Shown piece by piece: positions 26,821-36,175 of a DNA stretch of 64,000 nt (position 1 is the first letter of the stretch; every line of letters starts with the position of its first letter). Under the pieces are notes generated by a model, which was given only the letters and a program-made list of their open reading frames with translations, was not told the origin of the DNA and did not search any database. This DNA is from CAWIMX01 sp963792785 (GTDB lineage Bacteria; Acidobacteriota; Vicinamibacteria; Vicinamibacterales; CAVVIG01), in assembly GCA_963792785.1 (NCBI GenBank), contig CAWBXO010000001.1, forward strand, positions 1,674,001 through 1,738,000, in the 5' to 3' direction. The translations under genes were made by a program, and so were the position numbers.

Positions 26821-27258
26821 CTAACCCAGCTGCAGCAGCGCCAACCCTGTCTGCGGATCGCGGCGCCGCCGCAGATGCGGCGGCGACTCCACCACCATCA
26901 CTTCGAGCGTCGGGCGCACGCGCGCCTCGAGCAGATGCCCCCCGTGCGCCCGGCCATCCCGCGTCGCGACGACCACGTGCGCGTGCACGCGGTGGTCGGC
27001 GCCGCTGAGCGTGACGTTCCCCGTCAGCGCGACGACTTCCACCTGCTCGCGGATCGGGATGCGCTCGTAGTCCTTCTTCTGGAGATCGAAGAAGCCGAGC
27101 GTGACCTCGCTGAAGCCGCCGATGCCGGTGAACGTCGCCGCCGAGAGATCCGCGCGGCCCGCGAACGCCCGTAGCCCTTCGACGACGTCGTCGCCGGCCT
27201 GGAACGCGACCGCGAACGTGCGGAGCCCGCCCGCCTCGTCGAGACGCCGCGACTGCAC
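26821..27258 (-). CDS. PPC/DUF296-domain DNA-binding-like protein
   Basis: 145 residues, the usual length of bacterial single-domain PPC (DUF296) proteins. Conserved blocks: GIGGFSEVTLGFFD, GNVTLSGADHRVHAHVVVATRDGRAHGGHLLEA, where the three histidines form the metal site in known structures. The same domain is found in plant AT-hook proteins; the bacterial role is unclear. It starts 1 bp after the stop of the BON gene, so the two are in one operon. Confidence 0.85.
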   Translation of the reverse strand: MQSRRLDEAGGLRTFAVAFQAGDDVVEGLRAFAGRADLSAATFTGIGGFSEVTLGFFDLQKKDYERIPIREQVEVVALTGNVTLSGADHRVHAHVVVATRDGRAHGGHLLEARVRPTLEVMVVESPPHLRRRRDPQTGLALLQLG

Positions 27259-27259
27259 G

Positions 27260-27886
27260 CTAGTCTCCCTGCGACGGCGCGCCCGGTCGCGCGTCGCCGC
27301 GGCGAACGGTGATGCGGTTCACGACGTCGGTGGCGCCGGCCGACAGCGCCTCGTCCTCGGCGGCGCCGCGCGTCCGGTAGCTGTCCACTGCCCCGGTCAG
27401 CGTGGCCGTGCCGTGGTCCACCGCCACGTGGACGTCGTCGAGGTTGATCTCCGGATTCCAGGAGATCTCGTCGCGGATGTCAGCGAGCAGTTCGCCGTCC
27501 GACTGATGCTCACCGTAGTCGGGAGACGAGACGCCGATCCGGCTGATCACGCCGACGATGTCCGGCACCCGGGCGGCGACGGTTTCGGCCCGCGAGCGCT
27601 GGAACCGGGTCTGCACGTCGTTGGAGAGCAGGGCGACACCGTGCATCACCCGCACGCCGACATCCTGTCCGTTCAGGTAGGGGTCGTGCCGCAGGACCTG
27701 TTCGACGCGGCTCGCGAGCCCGTCGTCGGACGGCGGGTTGTCGGGCACAATGCGCTCGTCGCCGGTGAGGCCGCGGAACGTGACCGTCGAGCCGTCGTCC
27801 TTCTGCGTCGTTTGCGCGAGCGCCGGCGCGCTCGAGAGCATGACGGCCCCGGCAATTGCAACAACGGTCCGGATCGGAATGGTCAT
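27260..27886 (-). CDS. Periplasmic BON-domain protein
   Basis: 208 residues, ATG with GGAGGACAC upstream and a Sec signal ending at ALAQ. Two BON domains follow: about 50-120 (LASRVEQVLRHDPYLNGQDVGVRV...GVALLSNDV) and 125-195 (LLADIRDEISWNPEINLDDVHVAVDHGTATLTGAV). BON domains bind membranes or interact with envelope components; OsmY-type members are stress-induced. The start overlaps the stop of the upstream site-2 protease relic (ATGA), so an ancestral operon is visible. It probably depends on the sigma54-type promoter at 28.1 kb. Confidence 0.85.
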   Translation of the reverse strand: MTIPIRTVVAIAGAVMLSSAPALAQTTQKDDGSTVTFRGLTGDERIVPDNPPSDDGLASRVEQVLRHDPYLNGQDVGVRVMHGVALLSNDVQTRFQRSRAETVAARVPDIVGVISRIGVSSPDYGEHQSDGELLADIRDEISWNPEINLDDVHVAVDHGTATLTGAVDSYRTRGAAEDEALSAGATDVVNRITVRRGDARPGAPSQGD

Positions 27887-28084
27887 GAGTGTCCTCCATG
27901 CCGGGCCGTGGCGACGCGCCAGTTCACGATGTCGCGCCGGCGCACGAGGCCCAGCAGTTGTTGGCCGTCGAAGACCAGGATCTGATCCTGGTCCTGACGG
28001 GTAAGTTGTTCGATCGCGCGCGCAGCGCCAGTCGACGCGGATCTCCACGCCGGAGACACGCCCGAGCTTGAAGCCACCCAGCAT
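27883..28084 (-). pseudogene. Relic of a site-2 protease with CBS domain, interior deleted
   Basis: The first 20 codons (MLGGFKLGRVSGVEIRVDW) match the start of rhomboid-like M50 site-2 proteases of the FtsH/SpoIVFB-CBS type. Immediately afterwards, in a different frame, comes a CBS-domain C-terminus: AARAIEQLTRQDQDQIL, VFDGQQLLGLVRRRDIVNW and a stop overlapping the BON start. The HEXXH membrane core (roughly 300 codons) is missing. An internal deletion joined the two ends near 28022-28028. This is not explained by a sequencing indel. Confidence 0.75.
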
Positions 28085-28096
28085 GGAACCGAAATT

Positions 28097-28113
28097 TGCA
28101 TCATCCGTGCCGG
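28097..28113 (-). promoter_or_regulatory. Sigma54-type promoter before the protease relic/BON/PPC operon
   Basis: On the minus strand the sequence reads CGGCACGGATGATGCA, matching TGGCAC-N5-TTGC with GG and GC correctly spaced; the first T and one -12 T differ. Predicted initiation lies close to the relic's old ATG. Confidence 0.5.
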
Positions 28114-28207
28114 CCGTGTCGGAATTGGAATGGCGGAAACCGCCGACTCTCGGTGGAAGAGTTCGTGCGGCGCGACCGTCGGTGGATTTGGGGCTGCGGA
28201 GGACCAG

Positions 28208-28228
28208 AACGGTTCCTGCAACGGTTCC
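28208..28228. promoter_or_regulatory. Direct repeat AACGGTTCC x2, possible activator site
   Basis: Two perfect AACGGTTCC copies at 28208-28216 and 28220-28228 (12-bp period) lie about 100 bp upstream of the sigma54-type promoter, where enhancer-binding activators usually bind. This is inference from position only. Confidence 0.35.
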
Positions 28229-28331
28229 AGAACGCGTGCGCGGCCTGTAAGTCCTACAACGGCGAGAGGAGGTGACGTGCTGCAGGCACAACCCCTAGCG
28301 TTCGACGCACACGGCGCCCCACGCCCCTTGC

Positions 28332-28535
28332 CTACGCCCGAGGGCCTGCCGAGTCGGCCCAGGCCCGTCCGATTTCCCGCAGCAGATAGAAAGGAATCGT
28401 GCCGCCCAGCCACCATTCGGCGACACGCATCACGAGCCGGCGGCGCCGCCGGTCGCGCACGACGGCGTACGCCGCCGCCATCGCGGCGGCGGCGACGATG
28501 AGATTCGCGGTGGTGCGGGCGGCGGAGTCGGTCAC
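28332..28535 (-). CDS. Small membrane protein
   Basis: 67 residues from GTG, 3 bp after the stop of the YtxH gene, so clearly co-transcribed. It has one hydrophobic helix near residues 10-23 (NLIVAAAAMAAAYAVV), a basic loop DRRRRRLVMR and a second weaker helix near 43-55. No family recognised. It is the last gene of the four-gene operon running from 29604. Function unknown; an envelope stress role is inferred from the neighbours. Confidence 0.6.
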   Translation of the reverse strand: MTDSAARTTANLIVAAAAMAAAYAVVRDRRRRRLVMRVAEWWLGGTIPFYLLREIGRAWADSAGPRA

Positions 28536-28538
28536 GTC

Positions 28539-28916
28539 TCAGAACGACGGCTCGCCCGTGACGGTTGCCGCGCGGTCCGTGCTATCACGCCCGTATTGCA
28601 CGGGGCCCTCGGCGTTCTCGCGGACGTATTGTTTCGCTTCCGCCGCGCCCTCCGCCGCGGCGCCGCGCGCCTTGCCGTAGAGCTCGCGTCCGCGTTCCGC
28701 CCAGCGGTTCGCGGTGTCGGCCGCGCGCTGGTACCCTTCCGACGCGCTCTGCGCGACGGCGTTCGCCTGCTCCGACACCTGTTCGCGAAGCTCCGAGCCC
28801 CGCTTGGGCGCGAACAACAGGCCCACGCCTGCGCCGATCACCGCGCCTGCCATGAACCCCATGGCGAACCCGCCGCCACCGCTTTCCTGCTCCTTGTTCC
28901 GGTCCCGATCGCCCAT
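28539..28916 (-). CDS. YtxH-domain protein
   Basis: 125 residues. A glycine-rich transmembrane segment GFAMGFMAGAVIGAGVGLLFAPKRGSELR is the YtxH signature, followed by a long charged helix rich in Ala/Glu/Arg (coiled-coil or LEA-like). YtxH proteins are general-stress proteins in several phyla, with no known enzymatic activity. It is in an operon with a DUF948-like gene upstream (34-bp gap) and a small membrane protein downstream. Confidence 0.85.
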   Translation of the reverse strand: MGDRDRNKEQESGGGGFAMGFMAGAVIGAGVGLLFAPKRGSELREQVSEQANAVAQSASEGYQRAADTANRWAERGRELYGKARGAAAEGAAEAKQYVRENAEGPVQYGRDSTDRAATVTGEPSF

Positions 28917-28950
28917 CGCCAGTCTCCTTCTCCAGAAAAAACGTTTCGCG

Positions 28951-29364
28951 TCATGGCCGCCCGGCCGCCCGCGCGGCCGCGTGCCCCGGCTTCATGAGTT
29001 CCTCGAGGGCCCGCCGCAGGCCCAGCAGCACACCGATCACCGGGATCGTCTTGGCCCGTACCCGCCGGCGGACGCGTTCGGCCGTGCCCTCGACGCGCGC
29101 CGCCGTCGCGTGAATCGCGCGATCCATCCGCGCCGCCTCGTCCTTCACGGTCGCCGTGACATCCCCCAGGTTCTCGAGAATGAGATCCACGCGGCCCGCG
29201 AGCGGGACGAGATGCCGCTCCTCGACCGTCTCGACCAGCCGCATCACGCGCACGTACGCCACCAACGCGCCGATGGCCGCGCCAATCAACAACAGCGTCT
29301 CGATCGCCAGCGAGATCGCCATGATCAGCAGAAGCGCGTTTGTCGTCGCCAGGTTCCCATCCAT
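28951..29364 (-). CDS. DUF948-like membrane protein with coiled coil
   Basis: 137 residues. One N-terminal transmembrane helix (LLLIMAISLAIETLLLIGAAIGALVAY, split around 10-38), then an amphipathic helix with VEERHLVPLAGRVDLILENLGDVTATVKDEAARMDRAIH. DUF948 proteins commonly sit beside YtxH genes, as here. It starts 3 bp after the stop of the upstream YtxH-like gene. It is probably a structural component of an envelope stress response. Confidence 0.75.
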   Translation of the reverse strand: MDGNLATTNALLLIMAISLAIETLLLIGAAIGALVAYVRVMRLVETVEERHLVPLAGRVDLILENLGDVTATVKDEAARMDRAIHATAARVEGTAERVRRRVRAKTIPVIGVLLGLRRALEELMKPGHAAARAAGRP

Positions 29365-29367
29365 GAC

Positions 29368-29604
29368 TCACCCCCGGAAGCGCGGTTCCGCCATCGCTTC
29401 GCTGAGCAGTTGATAGCCTTCCGACGCAACATTCGCGGCCTTCTCGAGCATGCGGCGAAAGCTCTTCACTTCCCGCGAGATGTCGTCAACCTTCGGTTCC
29501 AGCCGGCGCCGCATGCCGCGACCGCCATCGGTGAAAAACGCGTATCCCATCGCCGCGCCGATGAGCGCACCGAGAAGCGTCGCGGTCCAGGCCTGCCCGT
29601 TCAT
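29368..29604 (-). CDS. Short YtxH-like protein, first gene of the operon
   Basis: 78 residues, ATG 29604 with AGGAGGACGC upstream. N-terminal Gly/Ala helix (TATLLGALIGAAMGYAFFTD) then GRGMRRRLEPKVDDISREVKSFRRM, a charged helix typical of YtxH proteins. A near-perfect sigma54-type promoter sits about 30 bp upstream. It leads the four-gene operon to 28332. Confidence 0.8.
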   Translation of the reverse strand: MNGQAWTATLLGALIGAAMGYAFFTDGGRGMRRRLEPKVDDISREVKSFRRMLEKAANVASEGYQLLSEAMAEPRFRG

Positions 29605-29632
29605 GCGTCCTCCTGCTGCAGCCATCACCAAT

Positions 29633-29648
29633 AGCAAGACGCGTGCCC
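29633..29648 (-). promoter_or_regulatory. Sigma54-type promoter for the YtxH operon
   Basis: The minus strand reads GGGCACGCGTCTTGCT: all fixed positions of TGGCACG-N4-TTGCW match except the first T. The -12 GC is 30 nt from the ATG. It is divergent from and 9 bp away from the plus-strand sigma54-type site at 29658. Confidence 0.7.
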
Positions 29649-29657
29649 CGGGTGTCC

Positions 29658-29673
29658 CGGCATTGTCCTTGCA
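29658..29673 (+). promoter_or_regulatory. Sigma54-type promoter for the secreted 144-aa protein
   Basis: CGGCATTGTCCTTGCA has GG at 29659-29660 and GC at 29671-29672, the invariant 12-bp step, and TTGCA at -12. Two positions differ from TGGCAC-N5-TTGC. It lies 30 bp before the start at 29703. Confidence 0.65.
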
Positions 29674-29702
29674 AACTTCGACAGTGAAAGGAGGCTCGAC
29701 CA

Positions 29703-30137
29703 ATGACACGCTATCGACTGGCATCACTCGTGGCCGCGAGCTGTGCGGTTCTGTTCGTTTCGGCCGGCATCGCCGCGGCCCAGGATCGGCTGCGCGAGCC
29801 GGTGAACGTTCCCTTCTCGACCGATTACGAGCTGCAGGTGGGCAGCTACGTGCTCCCGCCGGGGCATTACGTGCTCGAACACGTGGATCCGGACGGCTTC
29901 ACCTGGGCGCTTCACAAGGACACCCTGGAGTCGGATCCGATTGCCATGTTCGAAGCGCGGAACACGAACAAGCCTGGCCGCCAGGGCACTGAAGCCTTCC
30001 TGACCACGGTCCCGTCGACGAAGGACAAGGGCCCGCGGCTGCTGCAGGGCTTCTCGGTGGAAGGCAGCTACTGGGAAATTCGTGACGTGGCCGCGTACGA
30101 TCAGAGCGCGCTGAAGCGCGCCGACGACAAGTCCTAA
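29703..30137 (+). CDS. Secreted 144-aa beta-rich protein
   Basis: ATG preceded by AAAGGAGGC. The Sec signal ends at IAAAQ (about 26), leaving roughly 118 residues. The mature protein has NVPFSTDYELQVGSYVLPPG, which resembles the N-terminal strands of small secreted proteins common in Acidobacteriota; no catalytic motif is visible. It is divergent from the YtxH operon and shares its sigma54-type control region, so a linked stress role is inferred. Function unknown. Confidence 0.7.
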   Translation: MTRYRLASLVAASCAVLFVSAGIAAAQDRLREPVNVPFSTDYELQVGSYVLPPGHYVLEHVDPDGFTWALHKDTLESDPIAMFEARNTNKPGRQGTEAFLTTVPSTKDKGPRLLQGFSVEGSYWEIRDVAAYDQSALKRADDKS

Positions 30138-30185
30138 CCGGTCCTGCACCCGCGCGCCCTCCTGGGGTACCCTTGTAGGGACATC

Positions 30186-31867
30186 ATGCAGACGCGCGGG
30201 TGCGCCGCTCTCCTCTCGCTCGCGCTCGCGGCCGCCGCCGCGGGCTGCACCACCGCCGCGTCGGACTCCCTCTACTTCGGCAAGGTCACGCCGCCCGACG
30301 GCCAGAACCTCCGCTACGTCACCGGCTCCGAGCCCGAGTCGCTCGACCCGCAGATCGCGACCGGACAGCCCGAAGCCCGCATCTTCCTGGCGCTGTTCGA
30401 CGGCCTGACCGAGCTCGATCCGAAAACCGCGCTGCCGATCCCTTCGCTGGCGACGAGCTGGGAGCCGAACGGCGACAACACCGTCTTCACGTTCCACCTG
30501 CGCGACGCGGTCTGGTCCGACGGGACGCCGATCACGGCCGACGACTTCGTCTACAGCTTCCGCCGCGGCCTCTCGCCGGCGCTGGCCGCGCGCAACGCGT
30601 ACCTCGGCTGGGACATCCTGAACGCCGAGGCCTACACGTCGGGACAGGCAAAGGCCGAGGATGTCGGCGTGGACGCGATCGACGCGCACACCCTTCGCAT
30701 CCGCCTGCAGCGGCCCATCCCGTTCCTGCCGGGGCTGATGACGAACCAGTTCTTCCGGCCGGTACCGCGCCAGGCCGTCGAGGCCTGGGGCGACCGCTGG
30801 ACCGATCCCGATCACATCGTCACGAGCGGCCCGTTCCTGCTCCAGACCCATCGGCCCGTACGACACGCTCGTCGTCGTCCGCAATCCGACGGTACTGGGA
30901 CGCCGGCGTCGTCCGGCTCGACTCGCTCACGTTCTACCCGCTCGAGGACCAGACGACGATGTATGAACCTGTACAAGGCGGGCGAGGTCGACGCCGTCTA
31001 CAACCACACCGTGCCGTCAGGCTGGATCGGCACCGTCGAGCACTTCAAGGACTACAGGACGCGCCCGAGCTCGCGAACATGTACGTCCTCTTCAACACGA
31101 CGCGCGCCCCGACGGACGACGTGCGCGTGCGGAAGGCGTTCAACGTGGCGATCGACAAGGCCGGCCTCGCGGAGTACCTGCACGCGATGAAGCCGCTGGC
31201 GTCGTTCGTGCCGCCCGGCATCTTTCCGGGCTACCCGCACCCGGCTGGCGACCCGTTCGATCCCGAGCACGCGCGGGCCCTCCTGGCCGAGGCCGGCTAT
31301 CGCGACGCGAACGGCACCTACGACCCGTCGACGTTCCCGATCGATCAGGTCGAGCTACACCTACAACACGACCGAATCGCAACCGGCAGGTCGCCGAGTT
31401 CGTGCAGGCGCAGTGGAAGCAGAACCTGGGCCTCACCGTGCCGCTCAAGAACATCGAGTGGCGGACGTTCCTGCAGACGCGGTCCGACCTCGCCTACCAC
31501 GGGATCGATCCGCGGCGCCTGGGTCGGCGACTACATGGATCCGTTCACGTTCCTCGACATGTACTCGACGGCCGGCTGGCGAAAACGGGAGCGGGTGGAC
31601 CGACGCGACCTACCAGCAGATGCTCGCCGACGCGAACCGCGACCCCGACCCGCAGCGCCGCTACCAGCGGCTCGCGGACGCCGAACGCTACCTGCTCGAC
31701 GTTCAGCCGATGGCGCCGCTCGAGGTCCAGAGCACGAACTTGATGAGAAGCCGTACGTGAAGGGCATGTATCCCAACCCGCTGACGATGCACCCCTGGAA
31801 GTTCGTCTACATCGAGCACGACCCCGCGAAGTGGAGCGACGAGCCGCGGGTCGAGACCGGCTCCTGA
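30186..31867 (+). pseudogene. Oligopeptide-binding lipoprotein (OppA-like), many frameshifts
   Basis: The N-terminus has a lipobox (AAAAAGCTT) and clear SBP family 5 motifs: TGSEPESLDPQIATG, WEPNGDNTVFTFHLRDAVW, TADDFVYSFRRG. The frame then shifts at least nine times by single bases (near 30856, 30891, 30962, 31054, 31358, 31371, 31514, 31578, 31743). When the frames are joined, the family sequence reads through to a normal C-terminus (MHPWKFVYIEHDPAKW). Insertions dominate. The protein would bind peptides in the periplasm for the ABC permease below. Either assembly errors or decay. Confidence 0.85.
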
Positions 31868-31870
31868 TCG

Positions 31871-32795
31871 ATGCTCCGGTTCGTCATCCGGCGCCTCCTC
31901 GTCACGATCCCCATGGTGCTCGTCGTGCGTCTCGCTCACGTGGGGGCTGATCCGCGCTCGCGCCGGGCAACTTCTACTCGGGCGAGAAGCGCGATGCCGC
32001 CGGCGATCGAGCGCAACATCCGCGAGAAGTACGGCCTCGACCGGCCCTGGTACGTCCAGTACGGGAAGATGCTCGGCAACACCGTGCAGCGGCGACTTCG
32101 GCGTGTCGCTGAAATATCACGGGCCAGCCGGTGAACGGGATCCTGGCGGCACGCGCTGCCCGTGTCGGCCACGCTCGGCGCGCTGGCGTACCTGCTCGCG
32201 CTCCTCGTCGGCATCCCGGCCGGCACGATCGGCGCGCTGCGGCAGAACACGCGCAGCGACTACCTGTCGATGGCGGCGGCGATGATCGGCATCTCGCTGC
32301 CGAACTTCGTCCTCGGCCCGATCCTGGTGCTGCTGTTCGCGCTCACCTGGTTCTGGCTGCCGCCGGCGCGCTGGAACGGCTTCGACCGCCACCTGATCCT
32401 TCCCGTGGTGACGCTCTCGGCGCTCTACATGGCCTACATCGCGCGGCTCACGCGGTCCGGCATGCTCGAGGTGCTGCGGTCGAACTACATCCGGACCGCC
32501 CGCGCCAAGGGCCTCTCCGAGGGCGCGGTCGTCGTGCGCCACGCCATGCGCGGCGGGCTGCTGCCGGTCGTGTCGTTCTCCGGGCCCGCGCTGGCGTTCC
32601 TGGTCACCGGGCACTGTGGTCGTCGAGCGGATCTTCGCGCTGCCCGGCCTGGGCAACTACTTCATCAACGCCAACCTGAACCGCGACGAGCCGCTCATCA
32701 TCGGGATCGTGGCGTTCATCTCGATCGCGATCCTCCTCTTCAACCTGCTCGTCGACGTCGCCTACGGCTTCCTCGACCCGCGGGTCCGCTACTGA
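31871..32795 (+). pseudogene. Oligopeptide ABC permease OppB-like, frameshifted
   Basis: Begins MLRFVIRRLLVTIPMVLVV, the usual OppB/DppB start. Correct permease sequence resumes in other frames: PPAIERNIREKYGLDRPW, SATLGALAYLLALLVGIPAG, the EAA-type block LRSNYIRTARAKGLSEG, and RIFALPGLGNYFINA. At least six single-base indels lie between about 31925 and 32617 (for example an extra G in ACCGGGCAC near 32610). It would form half of the transmembrane pore. Confidence 0.82.
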
Positions 32796-32796
32796 G

Positions 32797-33764
32797 ATGA
32801 CCGACCTGATCGACGCGTCGGGCACCACCGAGCCGCCTGCGGCGCCCGTCGCCGGCACCTCCCTCTGGCGCGACGCCTGGCGCCGGCTGCGGAGGAACCG
32901 CCTCGCCATGTTCGGCCTCGGCGTCGTGGTGGTGATGGTCGCCGCGTGCCTCGCCGGGCCGCCGATCATCGCGCGCGCGACGGGCTACACCTACGACTAC
33001 ATCCCGTCGGACATCAGCCTCATCAAGGTCGATGCCGCCGTTTACCGGCGCCGGACGGCTCGATTCTCGTGGACGCACCCGATGGGCACGGACAACGCCG
33101 GGCCGCGACCTGCTCGCCCGCGTGCTCCTCGGCGGCCGCATCTCGCTCATGGTCGGGATCATCTCGACGCTCGTGTCGCTCCTGATCGGCACCGCGTTCG
33201 GCGCGACGGCCGGCTACCTCGGCGGGCGCGTCGACGAGGTGATGATGCGGATCGTCGACGTGCTGTACGCGATTCCGTACATGATGGTCGTGATCGTCCT
33301 GCTGGCGTTCTTCGGCGGGCAGTCGCCGCTCGGCCAGCTCCTGCTGCTCTTCGTCGCGCTCGGCGCCGTCTCGTGGCTGACCATGGCGCGCATCGTCCGC
33401 GGGCAGGTGATGTCGCTCAAGGACCAGGAGTTCATCCTGGCCGCGCGCGCCACGGGCGTCCGGCCGGCCGCGATCGTCGCTGCGCCACCTGGTGCCGAAC
33501 ACGCTCGGCCCGGTGATCGTCTACGCGACGCTGACGGTGCCGTCGGTCATGCTGCTCGAGGCGTTCCTCTCGTTCCTCGGCCTCGGCGTGCAGGCGCCGC
33601 TCGCCTCATGGGGCAGCCTGGCTGCCGAAGGCATCCAGAACATCGCCGTCTTTCCCTGGCAGCTCCTCTTCCCCGGCCTGACGATGGCCCTCACGCTCTT
33701 CTCCCTGAACTTCCTCGGCGACGGCCTGCGCGACGCGCTCGATCCGCAGATGCGGAAGGGCTGA
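32797..33764 (+). pseudogene. Oligopeptide ABC permease OppC-like, frameshifted
   Basis: An ATG one base after the OppB stop starts a typical OppC: SLWRDAWRRLRRNRLAMFGLG, then MGTDNAGRDLLARVLLGGRISL once an extra G near 33103 is removed. The EAA loop (QEFILAARATGVRP) precedes another extra base near 33482, after which HLVPNTLGPVIVY and FLSFLGLGVQAP follow in frame to the TGA. The rest is intact, so it may be functional if these are sequence errors. Confidence 0.82.
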
Positions 33765-33765
33765 C

Positions 33766-34760
<995 letters not shown>

Positions 34761-34764
<4 letters not shown>

Positions 34765-35816
34765 GCGAGCCCCTCGTCTCGGTCGACAACCTCAAGGTGC
34801 ACTTCCCGCTCGGCGGCGGCACGCTCCTCGATCGGCTCACGGGCGGACCGCGCGAGCCGGTGATCGTGAAGAGCGTCGACGGTGTCTCGCTCGCCATCCG
34901 CGAGGGTGAGACGCTCGGTCTCGTCGGGGAAAGCGGCTGCGGCAAGACGACGTTCGGGCGGGCGTTGCTGCGGCTGGTCGAGCCGACGGCCGGCACGATC
35001 CGCTTTCGCGGCGAGGACGTGACCGCCCTCACCGGCGCCGCCCTGCGGCGCCACCGTCGGCACATGCAGATGATCTTCCAGGATCCGTATGCGTCGCTCG
35101 ACCCGCGCATGACCGTCGGCCAGATCATCGCCGAGCCGATTCGCACGTTCGACCTCGCGAGCGGCGCCGACCGCCGCGCGCGCATCCGCGACCTGATGGC
35201 CGTGGTGGGGCTGAGCGAACGGTTCATCAACCGCTATCCGCACGAGTTCTCGGGCGGCCAGCAGCAGCGCGTCGGCATCGCGCGCGCGCTGGCGGCGGAT
35301 CCCGAGTTCATCGTCGCCGACGAGCCGATTTCGGCGCTCGACGTGTCGATTCAGGCGCAGATTCTCAACCTGATGGAGGAACTGCAGCGCACGCGCGCCC
35401 TCACGTTCCTCTTCATCTCGCACGATCTGCGGGCGATCCGGCACTCGTCGGATCGCGTGGCCGTCATGTATCTCGGCCGCCTCGTGGAGCTGGCCGGGGC
35501 GCGGGAGATCTACGACCGCCCGCTGATGCCGTACACGAAGGCGCTCATCTCGGCGGTGCCCCTTCCCGACCCGGCGTTCGAGAAGACGCGCCGCCGCATC
35601 GTGCTCCAGGGCGACGTGCCGTCGCCGATCGCGCCGCCGCCCGGCTGCCGGTTCCACACGCGCTGCCCGTACGCGGTCGACGCGTGCCGCGAGGTCGAGC
35701 CGCCGCTCGTCGAGATCGAGCCCGGCCACCTGGCCGCCTGCATCCGCATCAGCCCCGAGCACCCCGACATCGACCGTGTCCCGCCGGGCTCCACGCCCGG
35801 CGCGCCCTCGCGCTGA
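34761..35816 (+). CDS. Oligopeptide ABC ATPase OppF-like, intact
   Basis: 351 residues, GTG in a GTGA overlap with OppD. It has Walker A LVGESGCGKTT, signature EFSGGQQQRVGIARA, Walker B FIVADEPISALD, switch His in FISHDLRAI, and the C-terminal OppF Cys motif CRFHTRCPYAVDAC, which in some relatives binds an Fe-S cluster. It is the only frame-intact member of the transporter operon. The partner pore and binding protein genes carry the indels upstream. Confidence 0.9.
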
Positions 35817-35820
35817 TCGA

Positions 35821-36045
35821 AACCACAGAGGCACAGAGACACCGAGAAGTCCAAGCGCACGACGCGGCCGGCCTGCGAAGCAGGCCCGGCATGCGGACGC
35901 ACCGGACCGAATCACGCAAGCCGTGAATGCCGGTGGCTTGTGTGATCCGGTCCGGTGCGTCCGCATGGCCGCCTTCGGCGGCCCGCGTCGCGCGCGCGCG
36001 GCCCGATATCCGTCTGCGCCTCCGTGCCTCCGTGGTTTTATCTCC
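35821..36045. repeat. Composite palindromic element, copy A
   Basis: Nested inverted structure in the 359-bp gap between OppF and nifJ, with no gene. Outer arms are 8-bp units (CACAGAGG, CACAGAGA, CACCGAGA) facing CCTCCGTG-type complements at 36019-36037. Inside is hairpin GGCCTGCGAAGCAGGCC (35870-35886), then a 30-bp stem (35891-35920 with 35937-35966, two mismatches) around a 16-nt loop, then hairpin GGCCGCCTTCGGCGGCC (35967-35983). Both 17-mers recur exactly in copy B at 63.5 kb, but the core stem sequence does not. Confidence 0.85.
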
Positions 36046-36175
36046 TTCTGTCACTGGCGTTTTCCCCGGCATCGATCCTGCTATTCCCCTGGCGGACGCG
36101 CGAATGCCCCAATACCGGAACGGCGGCGTGCCGGATTTCCGGCAGCCGGCGCCGATCCGGGGCCCGGAGGCCACG

